Shown here piece by piece: positions 20,413 through 30,091 of a stretch of 64,000 nt of DNA (positions are counted from its first letter, which is position 1; every line of letters starts with the position of its first letter). Source of the stretch: Toxorhynchites rutilus septentrionalis (lineage: Eukaryota > Arthropoda > Insecta > Diptera > Culicidae); NCBI RefSeq assembly GCF_029784135.1, contig NC_073746.1:35383378-35447377 (forward strand), given 5' to 3'. Under the pieces are notes generated by a model that saw only the letters and a list, made by a program, of their open reading frames with translations, was not told the origin of the DNA and made no database searches. The translations under genes were made by a program, and so were the position numbers.

Positions 20413-22449
20413 GTGGCAGAAATCGAACAGCCGACATTCAGCATTGAGGACAACCCGGGATGCACACTAACAGGCTCTATGGACTGCCCTTATCCTCTCG
20501 ACACAGTCGAGCCTTATTTCATCGGTTCCTGCCGCAGTCGTCCCGGCCCTGTGTTCGATATTGGAGATAGGGCAGTCCAGCCTGTTCCGTCAGGCATGTA
20601 TAATTTTATTTCGACCAGATCTACCCCTGATTCGCTGTTTGGTTTCAGCGATACACCGTTCAATCGGCAACACTCTTCAACTAGTCATACGATTTATCAC
20701 GAGCTATTGTCAATCCGAGTCAGCACCGCGCGCATCAATGATGTTCATCGAGAACCGGGACGTACCGCCGTTTGCACTATGGAAACCCCTGATCCCCCCA
20801 CCACAGTCGTGCCACTGCTTCCAGCAGTCATCAACCGTCCCGGTCCTGTGTGCGGGAGTGGTGAAGGGGTATTCAAAACCTCTAATCCAGGCGAGTATGA
20901 ACATCGTAATGTTTCTTCCCACGTTGGTGCTGGTCTAAATGCCAGCGTATCAGGCACTCGAGTTGCAGACGAATGTAGCGACACGCACCACTCAAACCTG
21001 CTCGTGTATTACCAGAACGTCGACGGATTGAATTCTCATGCACAAGACTACTTACTAGCTACATCTGACTGCTCATATGACATTATCGGTTTGTGTGAGA
21101 CAAAGCTTGACGACAGAACTCTCTCTTGTCAAATCTTTGACCTGGGATATGAAGTTTTCCGCTGCGATCGCTCTCCTTTCAACAGTCGCAAATCTACTGG
21201 AGGAGGCGTCCTCTTGGCAGTACGGTGCAATCTCAATGCTCGCGTCATCGATAATCCTGCGTGGCGTACGGTGGAACAAGTTTGGGTTGAAATACGTTTG
21301 AGCAACCGTACGCTCTTCATTTGTGCTGTCTATTTTCCTCCGGACCGCACATGCGACTTCGATTTAATAGCCGATCATATCAAATCTGTCGAGTTCATCA
21401 GGGAATTGGCTTCCCCAGTTGACGATTTGGTTATTCTCGGTGACTTCAATCTCCCCGGCTTATGTTGGCGGAATTTATCACTTGGGTTCTTGCTCGTCGA
21501 CGCTTCATGCTCCCGCATCCCTTCTACCACTGCTGCTCTTTTAGACTGCTATAGTACTGCTACATTACGGCAAATTAATGGCGTTCTCAACGAGAATAAT
21601 CGATTGCTGGATTTGTGTTTCGTTAGCTCGATGAACCCAGCTTCCTACGTACTGCCATCCGCTGACCCTCTGGTGAATCACGCTCGTCACCATCCTCCTT
21701 TGATGATGGCATTTGGTAAGACCGAAATAATTATGGAGAACGTTCCTGCAAGTGTCAGATACAATTTTAGCAAAGCTGACTATGCTATTATCACTGCCGC
21801 TCTTGACGAAATAAGTTGGAGTGATATTTTAGCCGTTGACAGTGCAGTAAAGACGCTTTCTCATGTTTTGGCCTATGTAATCGATCGACACGTTCCAAAG
21901 AGGTTGGACAGAGCGACAAACAAGAAGCCTTGGATGACACCAGAGCTGCGCCGAATAAAAACTCTGAAACGAGCAGTGTTGAGGTGGTACTCCAAGTATC
22001 GCACTCCCTTTCTGCGAATCCATTTCAATCACATTAACCATGTTTATCAAGAAACGATTCAACGTAGCTTCAGGAGTTACCAACAAAACCTACAAAGAAA
22101 CTTCAAGCGGAACCCTAAGTCGTTCTGGAAGTATATAAGGAGTCAACGCAAAGAAGACGGACTACCGACTACCATGTCATTCGGCACCGAAACAAGCTCG
22201 GAAAATGACGATATTTGCAGGATGTTCGCTAATAAATTTTCAAGTGTGTTCGTCGATCGTGCACTGCCAGCTGAGCAAGTTGCTGCAGCCATCACAAATA
22301 TTCCTACTCTCGAGTCTTCGTTGAGCCGGTTCGACATTAGCGCTGAACAGATCATGGCAGCTGTTTCGCGAATGAAAACGTCCATTAATCCGGGTCCAGA
22401 CGGAATACCATCGCTCTTCCTGAAAAAAAATGCATCTTCAGTTTGTTGA
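20413..22449 (+). pseudogene. LINE ORF2 N-terminal part (endonuclease)
   Basis: A 678-codon frame; the first ATG is at 20479. The APE endonuclease is readable from YYQNVDGLNS through GLCETKLDD, GGGVLLAVRC and ILGDFNLPGLCW. The usual Asp before the terminal HHPPL is absent (NHARHHPPL), so endonuclease activity is doubtful. After a connecting region the RT entry motif SINPGPDGIPSLFLKK is reached and the frame ends at a TGA (22447-22449). Confidence 0.85.
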
Positions 22450-22963
22450 CACCGCTGCAACACGTCTTCCAGCTTTCTCTAGCAACTGGTCGTTTTCCAA
22501 AGCTATGGAAGACCGCCACGATATTCCACAAAAAAGGCGATAAGCGGAATATTGATAACTACAGAGCGATTTCAAGCCTTTGCGCTATGTCAAAACTGTT
22601 TGAATTGATTGTTATGGATCCAGTGTTCTCGTTTTTCAAGCACTATATTAGCAGTTGGATACATTCGCTTCTTGGTGTTCTGTCAATTGTATGTCAATCA
22701 ACCCTTCCAAGTGTACGACGGTTACCTTCGGTAGGAAGAAGGAGCTAATTATGCACAATTATACCATATCTGATGTCAAAATTGAACGGAGAACGGAGAT
22801 TAAAGATCTTGGTGTGGTTCTAGATTCAAAATTGGAACACGTTTCACACATCGTTGGAAAGGCATCAAGAAATTTGGGTTTCATCTTTAGAGTCTCCAAA
22901 AGTTTCACCGATGTCTACTGTCTCAAATCGTTGTATTGCGCTCTGGTTCGTCCAACCCTGGAG
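22450..22963 (+). pseudogene. LINE ORF2 RT fragments, catalytic core deleted
   Basis: The sequence resumes with PLQHVFQLSLATGRFPKLWK and NYRAISSLCAMSKLFELI, the first RT motifs. It then jumps near 22650 straight to FASWCSVNCMSINPSKCTTV, which lies after the catalytic YADD motif in intact elements. The missing part removes the active site, so the copy was dead before or independently of the hAT insertion that ends this segment. The last 8 bp (CCCTGGAG, 22956-22963) form the left hAT target duplication. Confidence 0.85.
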
Positions 22964-25152
22964 CAAGGATGGAAAACAAGGGAGCATGATGTGATTCACG
23001 ATTAATCGCAAACTGCACAGATCGCAATCTGTGCAAACTGCGACTAACTATTAATCCTCACCCATCATAACCAAATGATTTTCCCTTGGTAACTCTGAGT
23101 TGACCAAAGCATTGCTAGACTGAAACTAGTTCGAATAATTGAGTTATTCTCCTTCCTCGTTTTGTTTTCAACTCCTAACAAGACTTTGCTCCATGGGAAT
23201 GAGTGTCTCTATGACGTACGATTCTCGCTCTCTCGTCCGGGCGTTCAATTTTTCTTTCCGAGCGCGTTTACTTCGATGAAACTGGGTAAAATAAAAAATG
23301 CGCTACAGCAGATAGGACGACTTTAATGTTTCATGTTTCACAGAGGATTTCTCAGATGGTGTTTAAATTAATCAAGAGACTACAAACAATAATCCCCCTC
23401 AAATCACTAATTTTATGAGTTAATGTAAATGCGTTATTGGCCAAGGCTATTACGACATCGAACACGTGGTCTTGCGAGATATATTTTTCCGCCTGCCCAA
23501 ATACAGACCACTTTTTTCGGGGCCGAGTAAACTGGTGTCTAGAAATGACCTTGATTACCTTGCATTAATCAAAAAACATAAATTAGCGCAAATATGTCAA
23601 CATGTGTTTTTTTGTTTAAGCACGTAAATATTTGCTCATAATTTTTTTGGATTGTGGCACTCTACATAATTTGTATGCAGATAGACTATCCACAGTTTGT
23701 GGGGGGATGGAATACTCATACAACTCAAATGGATAATGATTATCTGCTATCACAAAACTGAGAATTTTTTTGACGTTTTGTTTTACTATTGATTCATTCA
23801 AAAAAAAAGCTTTATTTTTAAATGTTTTCTTATCCTGAGACTGGCTCACCATATTGCACTGCTACTAAAACCGTAGGCTAACTTCAAGGATATTTTTTAT
23901 TCATTTTCGGCGAATAATCAATAGAGTGCCGTGTTATGAAACATCAGAATAATAGCAAAAACAATATTACGATCATAAGGTGTAGGACAGGTTATTCCAG
24001 ACGACATTGGAATATATTCCATCTGACCATCTTTAGAAAGGTTAATGACCTTCAAAGGATATATTTATCTTGGGCACATTGAATTGATGTTCATGACTTC
24101 CAGTCGGACGTTTATTCGCTCTGATAGTAATTGTGTGGTCCTCACAAAGCATATATTCCAATGCCGTCAGTTCACTGAAATTATTCGCATACCGTTTGAT
24201 GATAAGGTAGGATGTTGATAATCATTTGCTGCGATACCTATTGTTCCAACAGTATTCATTCGACAATATGAAGACTGAATACCTAAAATTAACCAGATTC
24301 AACCATGCAAATCTGCGGTCAAAGCAGTATGTGCACTTGAGAGATGCAACAAGTTTGAAGGGATATAAAAAAACATTAGTCGTTCGATAAATCTACTGTC
24401 ACATATGTCGGAAGTCCACGATACATGAATATCATACGTCCATACTATTTCATTACATTTATTCGCAACGAAGAACGTAACCACACAGAATTGAATTAAC
24501 CAAACATGTGATCCGTTTTATCCACAAAATAAAAAAGGGTCTGAAATTCAATCGAATTCGAAAGGTGTTTCGTGAAGTCACTAATTGAATTACTATTGGT
24601 AAAATTATTTGGAGAGAAATGTGAATGTTCAGAATTATTGGAATCTAAAAACGATTTTGGGCGGGATGAGATTCGCCCAAATCTGCTGGTAATAAAATTA
24701 ATCAATTGCATCCATTACCCGTCTGCAGTTTATCGGGCGGGAGACGACAGCAAAATAAAATCGACACGAGACTGAGTCAGCCACTCACTGCGGTCTGTGC
24801 AATAGAGAATTAAAAATCCCTCGATGAGTGTCGTAAGATTTCAGTTGATCGTCTCATGTTACACTTTCCGATCAAGAACTCATCATCCGCTCTATGGAAT
24901 GGGATTAATCGTTTGTGGCTTGCACTCACGATAAAACTTGAGTAGTAGAAGTAATGCTTCGAGAGTGCAAGCAGTGGGGATTCCGCTCTCATATTGCTTT
25001 TTTGAGATCTTGGTAGCTCACCGTTCCAAGTATTCTCTCTGTGTACATATGAAGAATAAAAGAGCCTCGCCTGCTGGGGGTGATTTAAAAACATCCGACT
25101 AGAGGGATATACTTATTCATTGATCGTTGAATGTGATTTTTTACCATCCCTG
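22964..25152. mobile_element. hAT-like non-autonomous element inside a LINE
   Basis: Ends read CAAGGATGGAAAACA on the left and, in reverse complement, CAGGGATGGTAAAAAA on the right. The flanks are the 8-bp direct repeat CCCTGGAG at 22956-22963 and 25153-25160. Removing the 2189-bp insert and one repeat rejoins the LINE frame (VRPTLE/ALEYGSVIW-like). No hAT transposase or BED zinc finger is visible. The interior holds a hairpin GCACAGAT/ATCTGTGC near the left end and a short fragment of RNase H LINE sequence at about 23420-23500. Confidence 0.88.
23420..23500 (+). repeat. Fragment of RNase H LINE ORF2 3' part
   Basis: The sequence GGCCAAGGCTATTACGACAT through CGAACACGTGGTCTTGCGAG matches the part of the 49566-53249 ORF2 that encodes GHGYHDIEHVVWSCE. 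Only about 80 bp are recognisable. It sits inside the hAT-like element, so it was either captured or inserted and mostly lost. Confidence 0.7.
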
Positions 25153-25610
25153 CCCTGGAGTATGGAAGCGTCATATGGAATCCGTGCTTTCAGAACGGGG
25201 TGACGCGAATCGAATCAGTGCAACGACGGTTTGTTAGATACGCTCTCCGACTGTTGCCTTGGCGTGATCCGCTTCGGCTTCCAAGCTACGAGAGTCGCAG
25301 CTTGCTGATCCATCTGGACTCTCTACATACCAGACGAAATCTAGCGAGGTCATTGTTTGTTGCTGACCTCATAACCAACCGCATCGATTGCCCGCAACTC
25401 CTGGAAAAACTGAACTTCAATGTTCCTCCACGACGTCTGAGAAATACACCGTTCATGCGAATGTTACCTCAGCGATCGAACTACGGCATGCATTCCGGAA
25501 TAACGGGACCACAGCGCACCTTCAATACGACTGCTCCCGTGTTTGATCTCAATTCCTCCAGAAGCATGTTGAAGCAGCGATTCTTAAGTTTAATTAGGTT
25601 AAGTTGAAAT
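25153..25610 (+). pseudogene. LINE ORF2 C-terminal remnant
   Basis: This continues the LINE after the hAT insert. The frame carries the typical tail RIESVQRRFVRYALRLLPW, LPSYESRSLLIHLDSL, LFVADLITNRIDCPQLL and ends near SLIRLS. It aligns with the tail of the LINE at 43035-43728 (RIESIQRKFIRFALRNLPW). The portion from 25153 is open to the stop, but it is isolated from the rest of ORF2. Confidence 0.85.
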
Positions 25611-25689
25611 CATTGGGACCTTGGAGGTCTGTTGATATAAACAATAAACAAACATTAAACAAACATTTAGTGGTATTCTTGTGTACATT

Positions 25690-26307
25690 TTTGAACAGAA
25701 TGTGGTTTAATCTCACCAAACCCGTTTAAAAGATACATAAAAGTTCATATAGGAAAAGGTTTTGTCAAGGTTTCCATTTGATTCATCAAACGAGAAAAAA
25801 ATACAGATTTTGAACAATACAAAACTCAACTCAAAATCAATTACTACACACAATCACAGTCCTATGTCAAGATTCCGTTCGTTCCCCTAGGCCCAGACAC
25901 ATCGACTTTTTAATTTTAATATATGTTAATATTTTAATATTTTAATTTAATAAGCTAAATAAGTACAAAATATAGTTGATTATTTCTGTTCAGAATCTAA
26001 TATTCTGTTGCTAAAAAAAACAAAAAAATTACACATAAGTCAACAACCGACACCAAGCTCTTCACTGTTTCGGATTCGACACGAGTATGCCTACGCTGAA
26101 CACCCCGCGGCAGCTTGGTTATTTTGCTAACTACAGGAAAAAACGCGAAACCGAAAAAAATGTCCCTCTCCTCCGGCACACTCAAGGAAGTCGGAAAATT
26201 GATTTCTCCCGCCTAACCAGCCGTATCGGTCGATGTTTCCGGAGCGACAGGAGGCACACAAGAAGTCACACCATCGTTGGCGGCAACAGCAGCAGCGGAA
26301 CTGCGAC
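25690..26307. other. Unassigned, possible 5' UTR at right
   Basis: AT-rich up to about 26040, then GC-richer with an AGCAGCAGCGG stretch leading to the start-codon candidate at 26308. No domain is seen in the overlapping short frames. Confidence 0.35.
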
Positions 26308-26329
26308 ATGAGCGCATCGACGGAAACGG
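26308..26329 (+). CDS. Possible first coding exon (7 codons)
   Basis: An ATG in good insect context (CGAC ATG A) opens MSASTET and reaches a strong consensus donor, ACGG/GTAAGT, at 26329/26330. The preceding 200 bp are GC-richer and CAG-containing, like a mosquito 5' UTR. A 22-nt coding start followed by a long intron is common in large mosquito genes. A downstream acceptor-like TTTTTTTTTTGCTGCAG lies at 26919-26935, but no coding continuation is convincing there. Chance occurrence cannot be excluded. Confidence 0.28.
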
Positions 26330-27404
26330 GTAAGTCGCCCGGAGCGGATATTGAGCTAAAACCCGGAAATTGGATTACACTTCGATTTCTCGATTAACCG
26401 CGCTCGTCTACGTCGGGCGTCGGTGATTCGGTCAACATTGGCCCCAGGGCTCGTCTTTGAATTATACAGATATATGCGAATAGAATTCGATTGACCCATG
26501 GGCGGAGGAAAAAGCGTAAGCGAACCTTTCGCCGTTTTGCAAACGGTTTCATTGTCTAAAGGGAAACTGTTTTGTTTGCTTCGTTAATTTACGACGGAAC
26601 GAAGTTCAATTGGAACGCAAACAGAGCGAATACAATCATAGCTGACCGCCTTAATTCAACAATGGTGGAATGGTGGTAAACCGAACTTAGCCCCCTCCAG
26701 GATCCATTGTCGCATTTGCTCCTTGGTAATACTTTTTATACTAACATTTCAAATTCCATTGCACAGCTCGTTTGTTTTCGCTAGGATTTTCTTGCTTGCT
26801 CTCTGCGGTATTTAACCCTGGCAGCGGTTCGCCGGCAGTGGCCGCGTCGCGTGACTGTAACCGGGTACGAATCACGAGCGAGAGGATATTTCAGACGGGG
26901 AGAGACTAATTAGAAGGTTTTTTTTTTTGCTGCAGCTGCATTGGCGACATGGAGCGTGGATGATAACAATATAATGGAAGAATTATTGGAACTGTGGTGC
27001 GGCGAAATTGCGCGGTTTTTTGCTGTGAGTTTCACCGGAGCGTAACATTTCCCTTTCGTAGTCTACATGTTTTCGTATTTTGTTTTTGGGTGGTATAAAG
27101 TGCAAGTCTTATTTTGCTGAAAAATAAAATTAAAAAAATTGTTACTTTTCGTGTAATACTCGATTGTTCGAAAAAGCGTTCGAGATATTTCTTAGTTGAT
27201 CATTTCTTATAATGATAAAAATAATAACACAAACTAAGAGAATAAATGATATGTTTACAATATATCGTAGGCAGCAGATAGTAATCTAAGTTTTTTCTCC
27301 ATGATTTCTTTGCCCACTGCGGAATATGTTCGATCACAAGAAACACTGGTTTAACTTCACTCTCGATTTTCCTTGATTACAAATCCCTATCGATCATCCT
27401 GCAT
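26330..27404. other. No gene recognised
   Basis: Possibly intronic if the 26308 exon is real. A T10 tract and acceptor-like TGCTGCAG occur near 26920. Otherwise this is AT-rich DNA without coding bias. Confidence 0.4.
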
Positions 27405-27720
27405 TAAATGCCTACACCCAAAGTTAAATGTTTAGCACATGTTTTAGTATCCCGATTTATAACATTTAATGAGCCGAAAAAAAACAGAAAATGCTCTATT
27501 CCCCAATACATGTATATCATTTGTAAAATGTATATGCTAGAACCATTATGAGCCAATATGAGCGAGCGAAACAGGAGACACATTGAAATGAAAGCATATG
27601 AAAGCTTTTCGTATAGTTTGACAAATACACGGCCCAGACATAGAAAGATAATTCTCGAAGATATTCTCGGTTATGCTCTTCTTTTTCCTATAAGAAAACC
27701 CTTTCCAAAACCCTTACAAA
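27405..27720 (+). repeat. Dispersed repeat family, copy A
   Basis: This shares the order of motifs ACACCCAAAGTTAA, TCCCGATTTAT, CAATATGAGCGAGCGAAACA, GAAAGCATATGAAAGCTTTT and TACACGGCCCAGACA with 53945-54260, and the second half with 42160-42330. It is non-coding and lacks the tRNA-like part seen in the other two copies. No terminal repeats were identified. Confidence 0.75.
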
Positions 27721-27998
27721 TGAAGCAAAAATGATTCAAAAACTAAACAAGCAAATTTGGCATGTTGAGGTTTTAGGGGGCAAGAAACATTTCTAAGGAG
27801 CCAAATTTGGGATGTGAGCGTTTTTGAGTACAAGAAAAATTTCTATGATGGTATGACACCCTTCCCTCGCCTGGAATGTTGGGATGTCTCATAAAAATAT
27901 TGCACATATTTCAACCAAACATAGTCCAACCAAACATGACAATAGAAAATTTTCGAAAAACTCTGAAAATTCGAAAAACTCAATTCCCATATGTACTA

Positions 27999-29271
27999 AA
28001 GGGTGTGTCTCATCAAATTCCATCACGGAAAAAACGCTGTAGAAATTTAATTTTTAGGAATTATATCTTTAGCTTTCGCTTAGAATCAGATAAGAGTGTA
28101 TAGATCACGTTGGCCATGCTTCACTGTCAATTTTTCGTAAATTTGGAAAAATGTCGTCGAACGAAAAAGAGCGTCGTGAATTAATCCTGTGCACTCATTT
28201 CGAGAATCCGGAGTTGTCACATCGGGACATCGGTAAGATGCTGGGAATCGTCCAATCCACGGTCAGCAGAGTACTAAAACGATACTTCGAAAACCTAACC
28301 ATCGACCGGAAGGTGAAGAACGGCAAAAATGGATGCTCCGTCAATGAAAAAGATCACAAGCGCGTAGTTAAGCAGTTTAGACGTGATCCGAGAAGCTGAA
28401 TTTGTCAAGTTCATTCGTCCAGCGGACCAAGCAGCGGGAGGGCCTGCGTACATACAAGGTTCAGAAGGCTCCTAACCGCGACGAAAGGCAAAACATGGTG
28501 GGGAAGACGCGAGCCCGGAAGCTGTACACCGAAATGCTGACGAAGCCGCATTGCCTGGTAATGGACGACGAAACCTACGTCAAAGCGGACTTTCGTCAGC
28601 TGCCGGGCCTGTTGTTCTTCTCCGCAGAGGACAAATTCAGCGTTCCGGAGGAGATTCGCAAGCAGAAACTATCCAAGTTTGCCAAAAAGTACATGGTGTG
28701 GCAAGCGATCTGCTCTTGCGGAAAGCGGAGCGCCCCCTTCGTGATGACCGGCACGGTAAACGGGCAGGTTTACCTTAAGGAGTGCCTACAGAAGCGCTTA
28801 CTACCACTATTGAAGCAGCACGAGGGCCCGACCATCTTCTGGCCGGATCTCGCTTCGTGCCACTATTCAAAGGACGTGTTGGAGTGGTGCGAAGCCAACG
28901 GGGTCACCTTCGTGCCGAAGGAAATGAACCCGCCCAACGCGCCGGAGCTTCGCCCAATAGAGAAATATTGGGCGATTATGAAGCAGGCCCTCCGGAAGAA
29001 CCCAAAAGTTGTCAAATCGGAGGCGGACTTCAAGAGAAAATGGATTTCTGTTCAAAAAAAACTACAACCTGACGTTGTACAGAACCTTATGGACGGGGTA
29101 AAGAGGAAGGTGCGAGCATACGGACTTGGGCTCGAAGTATGAATAAAAAGAAAATGCCAAAAGTTGTTTAATAGTTTTTATTTTACTGTCTAAAATTTTC
29201 AAAAGGATCGGTCTACTGGGCGAATTTCTACAGCGTTTTTTCCGTGATGCAACTTGATGTGACACACCCTT
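27999..29271 (+). mobile_element. DD37E Tc1/mariner transposon, near intact
   Basis: Terminal inverted repeats AAGGGTGTGTC...GACACACCCTT are flanked by TA at 27997-27998 and 29272-29273. The length is 1273 bp with a single transposase gene. The catalytic spacing DD37E is that of the ITmD37E family described from mosquitoes. The inverted similarity extends inward from both ends (ATCACGGAAAAAACGCTGTA against its complement). The internally deleted element at 9362/15908 derives from the same family. Confidence 0.93.
28151..29142 (+). pseudogene. DD37E transposase, one frameshift
   Basis: The N-terminal frame (28151-28399) carries the paired helix-turn-helix DNA-binding region with SHRDIGKMLGIVQSTVSRVL. 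After a one-base shift near 28390, a second frame runs from about 28394 to 29142. The catalytic residues are all visible: D in VMDDETYVKAD, D in IFWPDLASCHY, and E in RPIEKYW 38 positions later, giving 37 residues between D and E. No other stop is seen. A single lesion separates this copy from an open transposase of about 330 residues, so it is either recently dead or affected by a sequencing error. Confidence 0.9.
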
Positions 29272-29863
29272 TATAATTACATAGTGACAAGCGTTCTTAT
29301 TCCATTTGATGTTTGCGCTAACGAAATTGATCTTCGTTCGAAACCGGAAATGGATTTTCAGGCGATAAAACGCACTTCTATATCTTCTTCAATCTATATA
29401 AATAAAAATGGATCACCGAATGTGTTGATAAGAGCAAAACTCGAGGAAGGAATTATCCGATTTAGGGCTATCTTCATTCTATCATATTTTCTGTATCAAA
29501 CATTTATTCGATGTAACGGAGAAACATGTCATTTGCAAGTGGTTGAAGAATCTTGCACGAGAGTTGTGGCTGAAAATAGTCTGATATCATAAAGACGAGT
29601 TTTAGTAGAAGTACTGGGAATTTTATAGTAATAGGTAATCGAATAGAAGATCAATCAGATTAGAAGATCAATCAGATCTGGAAAATCAATGGGATTTTTA
29701 TAGTATGGGGTGAATTTTCTCGAAAAGGCCTGATTTAGACAGCTTGCCATCAACACGAAATAACAGTCAGAGGTGCGACGAAGTTATTCAGAATCATTTA
29801 CTGCTGCTGTTTTTGCATTTTTTTGGGTAATTTGACATCAATTCATAAAATTTGAAAAGTCAT
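29272..29863. other. No gene recognised
   Basis: A 102-codon frame at 29284-29592 has no recognisable domain and AT-rich codon use. A short tandem repeat of AGAAGATCAATCAGAT lies at 29645-29680. Confidence 0.45.
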
Positions 29864-30091
29864 GTTATTGTTATTGTTATTGTTATTGTTTATTCTCACA
29901 AACTTAAGACATTTGTCTTTTATGTTCAAGATACAATATGGTGATTAATGAAGTGCGTCATTCTCAAAAACATCCCTAATTGACTGACAAAAACATTTCT
30001 TATTCACTGGCAAAAATGCTCTAAACAACCTCTATTAAAACTCTTAATTGAAGTCATTGTTTGTAGCTCATGCGGTAAAGCATTCCAATAA

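Larger units (their letters stand above)
19918..25680 (+). mobile_element. Decayed two-ORF LINE (Jockey/CR1 group) with hAT insert
   Basis: The remains run from the ORF1 C-terminus through the endonuclease, the start of RT, a deletion of the RT core, and the C-terminal tail. The last part is separated by a 2.2-kb hAT-type insertion (22964-25152). The 5' end is cut at the edge of the MITE array. The 3' end lies shortly after the stop near 25610, in an AAACAAACATT-rich tail. Related but distinct 3' sequence occurs at 43035-43728. No RNase H domain follows the RT, which with the RIESVQRRFVRYAL tail suggests the Jockey/CR1 assemblage. Confidence 0.85.

Noticed and set aside
24299..25094. Reading frames inside the hAT-like element as a transposase
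   Set aside because: No BED finger, RW motif or dimerisation-domain similarity is visible; the frames are short and AT-rich.
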